DNA of 64,000 nucleotides, from NCBI RefSeq assembly GCF_022352215.1, contig NZ_JAKRWF010000001.1:310001-374000 (forward strand), read 5' to 3'. Positions within the stretch are counted from its first letter, which is position 1, and each line of letters begins with the position of its first letter. Origin of the DNA: Flavihumibacter cheonanensis (GTDB lineage Bacteria > Bacteroidota > Bacteroidia > Chitinophagales > Chitinophagaceae). Below the pieces are notes generated by a model. The model was given only the letters and a program-made list of their open reading frames with translations. It ran no database searches and had not been told where the DNA came from. A program made the position numbers and the translations under genes. Positions 26,732-34,627 of the stretch are shown piece after piece.

Positions 26732-29700
26732 ATGAAAAAACTCTACTTATTTCTATCCCTCTTACTCAACCTTATATTTTACCAGGTCGGCTGGTCTCAG
26801 GCCTGTACGCTGACCATTAATTCAGCAGTACCGCAGGAATCAAGATGCAAAGCTACCGGATCTATTACGGTTGCTGCTTCAGGTGGGTCGGGTAATTACA
26901 ATTATCGCGTAACCGGGCCTCTTTCTACGCCCTATACGTCTTCGACTACTATTTCCGGATTATCTGCAGGCACCTACACCGTACTGGTTCAGGATGTAAC
27001 CACCAATTGTGTAGCAGAACTACAGAATATTGTAATTCCGGGAACTTATGAGGATCCCCGTTTCAACCTGTCTAAAACAGACGAAACCTGTTTGAACGCC
27101 AGCAATGGAACAATCACGGTTAACAATCAAACCGGTGGACGGGCTCCCTATACGTTTACAATTGTCGCTCCTTCACCGGCTGGTGTGGGTACTTCCAATT
27201 CAACGGGAGTTTTTACAGGTTTGCCTGGTGGAGAGTATGCCATTGAATTGAAGGACTCCTGTGGTGGTATTCAGACACGCCGTATCAATGTACTTGCATA
27301 CGATTGGTGGATTGAAAATCACAGTGGGGCCAGAGTGAATTGCCGGGATGCCAATTTTGAACTGAGGCTGCGTGATTCAAGAGGTAATTCCAATACCAGT
27401 TCATCAGTATTCGATACCTTCCAGTATGGAGTGGTGAATAGCTCTGGTGATACCAGCTGGTACAGCAGTTATCAATTTACATACGACCTTGAATCACGTC
27501 GATCTGTTCGGTTGGTAGCAAAAGACGCTTGTGGTAATGTGAGAGGTGTGAACTGGTCTGATACTAGTATTCCTTCAGTTGCCAATGTTGTGGCTACTTC
27601 TTTCCAGTCCTGTAATAGTTTCACAGCAACTATCACCGGACAAACCAACCTGACCAATCCAACCTATTGTCTGTTCAACAGCTCTAATGTTCAGATTGCC
27701 TGTAATACTACAGGAATATTCCCAGGTATTCAGGAAGGAACCTATTCCATCACAGTACGTGATGACTGTTTTGACACAACTATCACCCGCAATTTTTTGC
27801 TGGCTCAACCAGTGCTGAGCCTGAACCCGAATGTCAGTTTAAACAGAGTGAGTTGTGATCAGGTTTCCGCTTCTGTAAGCGGATTGGTGAATTTTACCAA
27901 TCCCAATTTCTGCCTGTTCAACAGTGCCGGTGTACAATTGGCATGTAATACAACGGGAAGTTTCCCCAATCTTGCTAATGGATCCTATTGTATTGAGGTG
28001 AAGGATGGTTGTTATGATACCACCATCACCAGGTGTTTCACAGTAGAACCCCTGATTCCTTCCGTTGCAGCCAGTGTAACCGTGAGTGATCCGCAGTGTG
28101 ATAATGTGGATGTAAGTATAAGCGGACAAACCAATCTTACCAATCCACAGTTTTGTTTATTCGACCAGGCAGGTGTACAAATTGCATGTAATACTACCGG
28201 AAGCTTTGGAAATATTCCTTACGGAAATTATTGCATGCGCATTACGAATGATGCTGCCTGTTATGATACCACTATTGAACGTTGTTTCACTGTGTTGCCA
28301 ATTCCACCATCTGTTAACTCACAACTGGATGTGGTAAGAAATTGTTCTACAATTGATCTGAGTATAGGCGGACAAACCAACCTGACCAATCCTCAGTACT
28401 GTTTATACGATGCTGCAAATACCCTGATAGGTTGTAATACTACTGGTGTATTTCCCGGATTGCCCTATGGTTCCTACTGTATGGATATCCGTAATGACGT
28501 AAATTGTTATGATACAACGATACGACGTTGTATAACAGTTGCCCCCAATATTCCATCTGTAGGATCTCTTCAGGTTGGAAGCAGGGGTTGTACCGGATTT
28601 ACGATGAGTCTGAATGGACTGACTAATCTTTCCAATCCACTATTCCGTTTGAAAAACAGCAGTGGAACCGTAATTGGAACCAATACTAATGGTGTATTCA
28701 GCAATGTACCTTATGGTACCTACTGTATGGAAGTTCAAAACGATCCGGCATGTTACGATACATTGATTACACGTTGCATGACGGTAACGCAGAATATTCC
28801 GAATGCAGGTAGCGCCCGGGCCTTTAATAGAACCTGTACAGGTTTTAATGCAGAAATTCAATGGGTGTCAAACTTTAGCTCGCCAACTTATACGCTTCGT
28901 GATTCTGCAAATAATGTGGTAGCATCTAACACTACCGGCAGATTTTTCAATCTTCCGTATGGTTCCTATTGCATTGGAATCCGGGATAACTGCTATGATA
29001 CAACGATTACCCGTTGTCTGGAAGTGCGTCGTTCTTCTCCAGGCATCTCCTTACTTGCGCAACCATCCTGTGTGTTTAACAAAACCAATATCAGGGTTAC
29101 TGCATCCAATGGATTCGGCCCTTATACTATCAAAGTTTATACACCCGCGGATTCACTTGTTGCAACCGTAACCAGCTGGAGTACCACCTTGTGGGCGAAT
29201 GAACTGGATATGTTACCCGGAGGTCAGCAGTACCGGGTGGAATTAACCGATAATTGCGGTAGTGCTACCAGTAGTAATGTAACACCTGTGATGAGCACAT
29301 TCAATAGTGATCTGCAGGTAACAGCCAAATGTCCTTCTGGTGTGAATCAGAATGGTTCTTCTGAGTTAACCGTAACCGTTAGTTCCAATCTTGGGGTTAT
29401 TAGTCCGGTTATCATTCGAAAAGATGGTAATGTGGTGAACATGCCATATAACACTGGATCCGTAGCTGTTTATAAATGGATGGATCTGGAACCGGCCACC
29501 TATGTAATTCAATACAATCTACCGGGAAGTTGTAACAACAAAGGATACGACACCATAGTAGTGGGTGCATATCAATATCCTCAGTTGGATAAATCAGCTT
29601 CCTACCAGTGTGATAACAATTCCTTCAGTGTAGGTGCAAATGTAACAGGGGGGGCTCCACCGTTCATGTATGAAATAATCGGAAGTGTTCCGGCAGCACC

Positions 29701-30649
29701 ATCAATCGTTGCACCACCTCAGGCAAGTCCGGTTTTCAATATCAATAATGGAAGCAGCTATTCCCTGGTTCGTTTGAGAGTAGTGGACTACTGTGGTAAT
29801 GCAACGTTAAATGATGTCAGCGTACTGCCATTGCAGAATATCGTTGTAACTGCACAATCAGACTGTTATTATACGGATGTTACCCTTTCTGTACCGGTTT
29901 TCCCCAATGCCAGTTATGAATGGTATCAGAAATTATCTGACACTGATAGTGTGCTGGTAAGTACAGATCGGGAGTATATGATTCCTTACCTGGAGCCTGA
30001 TGGAATAGGTGAATATGTATCAAAAGTATCTGTAAACAACGGATGTTTGATCCGACTCAGCTATTACAACGTAACCGGAAATTGTGGAGGCGTATTATCT
30101 GATAAGATTAAACTGAATGGTAAAACCATCCGGAAAGCACACCAGTTGACCTGGAATCATTTACAAACCGGTGATATTGTTCGTTACCAGGTAGAGCGCC
30201 TGCATCCAGTAACAAACGAATTCCAGGTGATAGGTGAAGTAAACGTAACAGGCAATCGTGCCGGAACCCAGTTTAGTTATACTGATGACCGCCTGACTGG
30301 GCCACTACACCAATACCGGATCAAAGCCATTGATAAGAGTGGCAGAGTAAGCTATAGCAACCTGGTGAAATTAAAAACGGAAGCGTCAGCGGTACTTCCC
30401 ATCCGGATCTATCCAAACCCGGTGAAGGATGTGGTGAATATCGCGTTCCAGGCAAATCAACCGGGACTGTATCAGTTGGATCTCATGAATGTTGCCGGCC
30501 AGGTATTGTACCAGACCCAGAAAGCGGTAGGCGGACCTGTAACCGTTACCCTCGAGCGTAAAGTATCTATGAAGCCAGGTGTTTACTTCCTGAAAGTCAG
30601 AAATACGGAAACCGGGGTGGAAACTATTGAGAAATTACTGTTCCAATAA
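26732..30649 (+). CDS. Large repetitive T9SS-secreted surface protein (SprB/adhesin-like)
   Basis: The protein has 1305 residues from the ATG at 26732; the in-frame TTG at 26633 lies before the signal peptide and is rejected. After the signal peptide (residues 1-24, ending GWSQ) come two SprB-like segments rich in GSGNY and AGTYTV. Six tandem repeats of about 78 residues follow, between roughly 27571 and 29035. Each has the pattern GQTNLTNP-YCLF-x(5)-QIACNTTGxF-x(4)-YGSYCM-x(6)-CYDTTITRC, with up to six cysteines. A fibronectin-like region then leads to a type A T9SS domain (IRIYPNPVKD to EKLLFQ). It is inferred to be exposed on the cell surface, possibly in adhesion or gliding. The cysteine pattern suggests a disulfide in each repeat. 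Confidence 0.85.
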   Translation: MKKLYLFLSLLLNLIFYQVGWSQACTLTINSAVPQESRCKATGSITVAASGGSGNYNYRVTGPLSTPYTSSTTISGLSAGTYTVLVQDVTTNCVAELQNIVIPGTYEDPRFNLSKTDETCLNASNGTITVNNQTGGRAPYTFTIVAPSPAGVGTSNSTGVFTGLPGGEYAIELKDSCGGIQTRRINVLAYDWWIENHSGARVNCRDANFELRLRDSRGNSNTSSSVFDTFQYGVVNSSGDTSWYSSYQFTYDLESRRSVRLVAKDACGNVRGVNWSDTSIPSVANVVATSFQSCNSFTATITGQTNLTNPTYCLFNSSNVQIACNTTGIFPGIQEGTYSITVRDDCFDTTITRNFLLAQPVLSLNPNVSLNRVSCDQVSASVSGLVNFTNPNFCLFNSAGVQLACNTTGSFPNLANGSYCIEVKDGCYDTTITRCFTVEPLIPSVAASVTVSDPQCDNVDVSISGQTNLTNPQFCLFDQAGVQIACNTTGSFGNIPYGNYCMRITNDAACYDTTIERCFTVLPIPPSVNSQLDVVRNCSTIDLSIGGQTNLTNPQYCLYDAANTLIGCNTTGVFPGLPYGSYCMDIRNDVNCYDTTIRRCITVAPNIPSVGSLQVGSRGCTGFTMSLNGLTNLSNPLFRLKNSSGTVIGTNTNGVFSNVPYGTYCMEVQNDPACYDTLITRCMTVTQNIPNAGSARAFNRTCTGFNAEIQWVSNFSSPTYTLRDSANNVVASNTTGRFFNLPYGSYCIGIRDNCYDTTITRCLEVRRSSPGISLLAQPSCVFNKTNIRVTASNGFGPYTIKVYTPADSLVATVTSWSTTLWANELDMLPGGQQYRVELTDNCGSATSSNVTPVMSTFNSDLQVTAKCPSGVNQNGSSELTVTVSSNLGVISPVIIRKDGNVVNMPYNTGSVAVYKWMDLEPATYVIQYNLPGSCNNKGYDTIVVGAYQYPQLDKSASYQCDNNSFSVGANVTGGAPPFMYEIIGSVPAAPSIVAPPQASPVFNINNGSSYSLVRLRVVDYCGNATLNDVSVLPLQNIVVTAQSDCYYTDVTLSVPVFPNASYEWYQKLSDTDSVLVSTDREYMIPYLEPDGIGEYVSKVSVNNGCLIRLSYYNVTGNCGGVLSDKIKLNGKTIRKAHQLTWNHLQTGDIVRYQVERLHPVTNEFQVIGEVNVTGNRAGTQFSYTDDRLTGPLHQYRIKAIDKSGRVSYSNLVKLKTEASAVLPIRIYPNPVKDVVNIAFQANQPGLYQLDLMNVAGQVLYQTQKAVGGPVTVTLERKVSMKPGVYFLKVRNTETGVETIEKLLFQ
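27571..29035 (+). repeat. Six coding repeats of about 78 codons in the surface protein
   Basis: The units begin near residues SVANVV, LNPNVSL, SVAASVT, SVNSQLD, SVGSLQV and NAGSARA of the product. The first four are most alike, while the fifth and sixth lose several cysteines. Nucleotide identity between units is moderate, so the array is old or under diversification rather than freshly expanded. Confidence 0.8.
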
Positions 30650-30653
30650 TTTG

Positions 30654-30695
30654 ACTGCAGCATATAAGTAATTATTTTTACTAATATGCTGCAGT
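30654..30695 (+). other. Long hairpin covering the start codon of the next gene
   Basis: A 12-bp perfect helix (30654-30665 with 30684-30695) is extended after one mismatch by five more pairs (30667-30671 with 30678-30682). The ATG of the lipoprotein gene, 30686-30688, lies inside the right arm. No T tail follows, so it may block initiation or shape the mRNA end rather than terminate. Confidence 0.65.
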
Positions 30696-31567
30696 TATTC
30701 CCTAAAACCACTGGCTTGGTGCTGGTTGTGTTTTTACTTTCCTGTACCAAATCGGGTGAGTCGGGTACTATTCAACCCTTGTTCAAAGAACCTGTAGGTG
30801 CGCTGTTGCCGGGGAATTTTCCCGGGGAAGTTTCCGGTATAGCAGACAGTTATACGCAGCCTGGTTCTATCTGGATGATTCAGGACAGCCAAAATGGGAA
30901 TGAGTTGCTCCGGGTAAATCATTCCGGTGAATTACAGGAAGCAGTTGCTCTGCCAGGTTCCGAAAACCGTGATTGGGAAGATCTTGCAATTGGTGCGGGA
31001 CCCGATCCGGCACTAAAGTATTTATACATTGCTGAAACCGGCGACAATGCGAGTCAGTATTCGGAATATGCCATTTACCGGATCGAAGAGCCCGGAGCAG
31101 GAGTTACAACCGTACAGAATCTCGTTAAAATCCGGTTTGTGTATGGTGATGGAGCTTCACACAATACGGAAGCCATTTTGGTTGACTCTTCTTCAAAAGA
31201 TATCATACTGGTAACCAAAGAAAAGCCTGCAACGATTTTTGTACTGCGTTACCCCTATAAAACAAATGAACTGAATTCTGCTGTACTCGCCGGAGCAACC
31301 AAACTGGAAACAGTAACCGGCGCAGCTATTGGTGGAGACGGAAAGGAATTGTTACTGAGGACCTATACAGGAATCTTTTACTGGAAAAGAAACAATGGTG
31401 AATCTGTTGAAGCTGCGTTACAACGGGAAGCGGTTTCGATACCACCGGCACTTGAGCCTCAGGGAGAAGCCATCGCGTTCAAAACTGATCTGAAAGGGTT
31501 TTATACCTTAAGTGAAAACGCGGGATTGCCGGTGACACTCCGACTCAATTATTATGCACGGAATTAA
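30686..31567 (+). CDS. Lipoprotein, probable beta-propeller, unknown function
   Basis: The protein has 293 residues. The signal peptide ends in a lipobox (VVFLLSC, lipidated Cys20). The mature part has repeated beta-strand blocks such as VSGIADSYTQPGSIWMIQD, NRDWEDLAIG and YIAETGDNA, the look of a propeller that reads surface ligands or calcium. I cannot name a catalytic function. The start is fixed by the signal peptide, although it lies in a hairpin. It follows the T9SS protein by 36 nt and overlaps the convergent ytxJ by 23 bp. Confidence 0.75.
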   Translation: MLQLFPKTTGLVLVVFLLSCTKSGESGTIQPLFKEPVGALLPGNFPGEVSGIADSYTQPGSIWMIQDSQNGNELLRVNHSGELQEAVALPGSENRDWEDLAIGAGPDPALKYLYIAETGDNASQYSEYAIYRIEEPGAGVTTVQNLVKIRFVYGDGASHNTEAILVDSSSKDIILVTKEKPATIFVLRYPYKTNELNSAVLAGATKLETVTGAAIGGDGKELLLRTYTGIFYWKRNNGESVEAALQREAVSIPPALEPQGEAIAFKTDLKGFYTLSENAGLPVTLRLNYYARN

Positions 31568-31889
31568 CTGCGGCTTCCAGTTCAGTCATGGAAATCCCCA
31601 TGTGACTCGCAGTATAAACAATAGATTCATTCCGAATCAGGAGAATCTGTGGAGATTCATGTTCAACACCAAAGGTATTAGCTACAGCGTTGGAAATTGG
31701 GCGATATTGAATCAGATCCAGATAGTGAAAATCAATGCCTTCCGGTGGAGTTGATTTTTCCAGTCTGTTTTTTGCCATGGCGCTAATCGAACAGCGTGTG
31801 CTGTGCTTAAAAATAACCTGTGGTTTATTGACAGAGGCCTTCCGGATCATTTCAATTTGTTCCAGGCTGGAGAGCGTATTCCAATTCAT
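31545..31889 (-). CDS. ytxJ: Bacillithiol-system redox protein YtxJ
   Basis: This monothiol, thioredoxin-fold protein is thought to act as a bacilliredoxin, removing bacillithiol from oxidised cysteines. It has 114 residues. The family motif KHSTRCSIS is at residues 28-36, with active-site Cys33. The SPQILLI stretch, with its Pro, forms the usual cis-Pro loop. It is the second gene after a 37-residue lipoprotein on the same strand (12-nt gap). bshB1 at 55935 shows that bacillithiol is made in this organism, which fits. It overlaps the convergent lipoprotein gene by 23 bp. Confidence 0.88.
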   Translation of the reverse strand: MNWNTLSSLEQIEMIRKASVNKPQVIFKHSTRCSISAMAKNRLEKSTPPEGIDFHYLDLIQYRPISNAVANTFGVEHESPQILLIRNESIVYTASHMGISMTELEAAVNSVHNN

Positions 31890-31901
31890 AATAATAGCTA
31901 T

Positions 31902-32015
31902 TTAATAACCTATCATTCCGGAAGACATCTTACAACCACCTTTTGAAGTTGTGCAAGAGCTGAAACCCACAGCAAGCAAACTTGCCAATCCAATAACTAT
32001 CAACAATTTTTTCAT
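31902..32015 (-). CDS. 37-residue lipoprotein
   Basis: This very short gene starts at an ATG at 32015. It has an n-region MKK, a hydrophobic core and a lipobox-like GFSSC with Cys24. The mature peptide is 14 residues, TTSKGGCKMSSGMIGY after the cysteine. Tiny lipoproteins ending in a similar C-x-GxxGY tail recur in Bacteroidota, as far as I recall, but their role is unknown. It precedes ytxJ by 12 nt and is probably co-transcribed with it. Confidence 0.65.
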   Translation of the reverse strand: MKKLLIVIGLASLLAVGFSSCTTSKGGCKMSSGMIGY

Positions 32016-32133
32016 GATTTCCAGATTTATGGATACACCCTTGCAAATTACATACCTAAGTCCAATCTGCCAGTGAAAAAGGGTAGATACATACAAATTA
32101 TTAATAATTTATGGTATGGTTAACAGGAGCTGA

Positions 32134-32163
32134 TTGGGCAAACTGTCAATAAGTGTACATTTG
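32134..32163 (+). promoter_or_regulatory. Promoter of the exonuclease gene
   Basis: TTG at 32134-32136 and a perfect TACATTTG box at 32156-32163 are 19 bp apart. The box ends 4 nt before the ATG at 32168, so the transcript would start at or next to the start codon and have almost no leader. It also rules out the in-frame GTG at 32153 as a start. Confidence 0.65.
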
Positions 32164-32167
32164 CGCC

Positions 32168-32938
32168 ATGCCATTACAATTACAGCGACCAATAGCATTT
32201 ATTGACCTTGAGACAACCGGCACCAACCTGGGGACCGACAGAATTGTGGAGATAGCGATCGTAAGAATCGGAAAGGACAACAGCAGAACAAATAAACGGA
32301 AATTAATTAACCCGGAAATGCCGATACCGGTGGGTGCTTCAGACATACATGGCATCACAGATGAAATGGTTAAAGATGCTCCGACTTTTCGACAGGTTGC
32401 CAATGAATTGAAGCAATTCATGGAGAACTGTGACCTGGCCGGATACAATTCCAATCGTTTTGATATTCCGCTGCTGGTGGAAGAGTTTTTACGCGCAGGT
32501 CTTGAGTTTGAAGTAGGTTCCCGCAGATTACTGGATGTTCAGAAGATCTTTCACCTGATGGAACAGCGTACGCTGAGTGCAGCATATAAATTCTATTGTA
32601 ATAAGACATTGGATGGTGCGCACAGCGCAGAAGTGGATGCAACAGCAACCTGGGAAGTGCTGGAAGCGCAACTGATCCGGTATCCGCAATTGGGCGATTC
32701 AGTGGAATCCATTATAAAATTCATCGGGGAAGAACAAATTGTTGATTTCGCCCGTCGCTTCGTTATGGTAAATGGAGTGGAAGTATTCAATTTTGGTAAA
32801 CATAAAGGCCGCCCTGTTGCTGATGTATTAAAATCTGAACCACAGTATTACGACTGGATGATGAAGGGCGATTTCCCGCTTCATACCAAACAGAAATTGA
32901 CTGAAATTTTAAACAGGACCCTGCTGAAGAAGCCTTAA
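32168..32938 (+). CDS. DEDDh 3'-5' exonuclease (DNA polymerase III epsilon-like)
   Basis: This is probably a proofreading or repair exonuclease that digests DNA 3' ends with two metal ions. It has 256 residues from the ATG at 32168. The Exo I motif FIDLETTG has Asp13 and Glu15. Exo II is around YNSNRFDIPLL, and Exo III is HSAEVDAT. A C-terminal segment, FGKHKGRPVADVLKSEPQYYDWM, resembles the ExoX C-terminal (DUF3820-like) module. It is followed by the mannosyltransferase gene. The start is set by the overlapping promoter. Confidence 0.9.
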   Translation: MPLQLQRPIAFIDLETTGTNLGTDRIVEIAIVRIGKDNSRTNKRKLINPEMPIPVGASDIHGITDEMVKDAPTFRQVANELKQFMENCDLAGYNSNRFDIPLLVEEFLRAGLEFEVGSRRLLDVQKIFHLMEQRTLSAAYKFYCNKTLDGAHSAEVDATATWEVLEAQLIRYPQLGDSVESIIKFIGEEQIVDFARRFVMVNGVEVFNFGKHKGRPVADVLKSEPQYYDWMMKGDFPLHTKQKLTEILNRTLLKKP

Positions 32939-32961
32939 TTCAATTAATTTCGCCTCCGTTT

Positions 32962-33723
32962 TTGGAAAAGATAGTCATCATACCTACGTATAACGAGAAG
33001 GAAAATATTTCTTCCATCCTGCAGGCTATATTCGGGCTGCAACAGGATTTTCACGTATTGGTAATAGATGATGGGTCGCCGGATGGTACTGCACAGATTG
33101 TACAGGCTTTACAGCAGCAGTTTCCAGGGCAGTTATTCCTGGAACAACGTACCGGTAAACTTGGATTGGGAACAGCCTATATCCATGGCTTTAAATGGTC
33201 CCTGGCCAAAGGTTACAAGTATATATTTGAAATGGATGCAGATTTCTCCCACAATCCCAAAGACCTGCAGCGGCTTTACCTGGCCTGTTCAGAAGGAGGG
33301 GCCGACCTGGCGATAGGGTCCAGGTGGGTAAAAGGCGGTGGTACTGTAAACTGGCCCTGGGATCGGATCTTTTTATCAAAAGGGGGCAGCTGGTATACCC
33401 GCATTATAACCTGGATGCCTGTAAAAGACACAACCGCAGGATTTGTCTGTTACAAACGGGAAGTACTGGAAGCAATCAATCTGGATGAGATTCGCTTTCT
33501 CGGTTATGCATTTCAGATAGAAATGAAATTTGCCGCCTGGAAACTGGGATTTAAGATAAAAGAAGTACCCATCATCTTTGAGGACCGACAGTATGGTGTT
33601 TCAAAAATGCACAAAGGAATAGTAAAAGAAGGTGTACTTGGGGTGCTGAAACTTCGCTGGGAGAGTTTGTTTAAAGACTATCATAACCGGATGAAAAATA
33701 ATGAAGAAGAAGCTGCCGCATGA
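32962..33723 (+). CDS. Polyprenol-phosphate mannosyltransferase-like GT2 enzyme
   Basis: This family 2 glycosyltransferase is similar to dolichol-phosphate mannose synthases, which load mannose or glucose onto a lipid carrier at the inner membrane. It has 253 residues. The start is a TTG at 32962 (EKIVIIPTYNEKENI follows); no ATG is nearby in frame. The nucleotide-binding IDDGSPDGT has Asp36 and Asp37, and the DxD-type MDADFSHNP has Asp92 and Asp94. The C-terminal KEVPIIFEDRQYGVSKM is typical. Its stop overlaps the next start as ATGA, so the permease is coupled. Confidence 0.9.
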   Translation: MEKIVIIPTYNEKENISSILQAIFGLQQDFHVLVIDDGSPDGTAQIVQALQQQFPGQLFLEQRTGKLGLGTAYIHGFKWSLAKGYKYIFEMDADFSHNPKDLQRLYLACSEGGADLAIGSRWVKGGGTVNWPWDRIFLSKGGSWYTRIITWMPVKDTTAGFVCYKREVLEAINLDEIRFLGYAFQIEMKFAAWKLGFKIKEVPIIFEDRQYGVSKMHKGIVKEGVLGVLKLRWESLFKDYHNRMKNNEEEAAA

Positions 33724-34589
33724 AAACTGCTTTTATTCGGTTGCATATCGCCGTTGTACTGGCAGGTTTTACAGGTGTCCTGGGCAGATTGATTACACTG
33801 AATGAGGCACTGATCGTATTTTACAGGCTGCTATTAAGTGCACTCGCACTCTGGTTCATTGCAGCATTCCAGAGGACCATCAAAAAAATTCCATTATCGC
33901 AACTGGCTGCCATCTTTGGAGTTGGTTTCATTGCCGCCATACATTGGGTAACATTTTATGGAGCGATAAAATATTCCAATGTATCGGTTACGCTGGTCTG
34001 TTTTTCCGCTATCGGATTTTTTACCGCGCTGCTAGAACCTTTATTGCTGAGGAAAAAACCGGTCTGGCAGGAGCTGGCACTGGGCTTATTGGTGATTCTT
34101 GGCATATTCATCATTTTTCAATTTGATGCCCGCTACCAAACCGGTATTATTATCGGGGTGATATCGGCCTTTCTGGGGGCCATCTTTCCTGTGTTGAACA
34201 GAATCCTGCTTAAGAAGGTTACGGTTGAAACTTTGGTAACCTATGAGCTCACAGGAGGGTTTCTTACATTAAGTTGTTTAATGCCTGTTTATTTTTATTT
34301 TTTTCCAACAACGGTGCTTACCCCAAGTTGGACGGATTGGGGTTGGTTGCTCGTGTTATCACTGATTTGTACGGTATGGGCATTTTATTTATCCTCTTAC
34401 GCCCTTAAATATATTTCTGCTTTTACTGTAAATCTTACCTATAACCTGGAGCCGGTTTACGGCATATTGCTGGCTTTTTTTCTATTCCAGGAAAATGCAG
34501 CACTTGGGTTACATTTCTATATTGGGCTGCTTATTATTGTATCTGCCGTTTTACTGCAGTTGTTTCGCGTCTGGAAAGCACATCGATAA
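33720..34589 (+). CDS. EamA/DMT-family permease
   Basis: This inner-membrane transporter of the drug/metabolite superfamily has 289 residues and about ten hydrophobic helices in two EamA halves. The first half contains ALHWVTFYGAIKYSNVS-like sequence (IHWVTFYGAIKYSNVS) and the second ends VYGILLAFFLFQENAALG. The substrate cannot be predicted. It starts by a 4-bp overlap with the glycosyltransferase gene. Confidence 0.9.
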   Translation: MKTAFIRLHIAVVLAGFTGVLGRLITLNEALIVFYRLLLSALALWFIAAFQRTIKKIPLSQLAAIFGVGFIAAIHWVTFYGAIKYSNVSVTLVCFSAIGFFTALLEPLLLRKKPVWQELALGLLVILGIFIIFQFDARYQTGIIIGVISAFLGAIFPVLNRILLKKVTVETLVTYELTGGFLTLSCLMPVYFYFFPTTVLTPSWTDWGWLLVLSLICTVWAFYLSSYALKYISAFTVNLTYNLEPVYGILLAFFLFQENAALGLHFYIGLLIIVSAVLLQLFRVWKAHR

Positions 34590-34627
34590 ACCGGATTGCT
34601 TAATTTTAGCTACTAAACAGTACACAC

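Noticed and set aside
27571-29035. CRISPR or tandem-repeat DNA array
   Set aside because: The periodicity is in the protein (78 codons), in an open frame, without direct repeats and unique spacers.
32153-32167. GTG at 32153 as the exonuclease start
   Set aside because: It overlaps the -7 promoter box; the ATG at 32168 gives a normal N-terminus.
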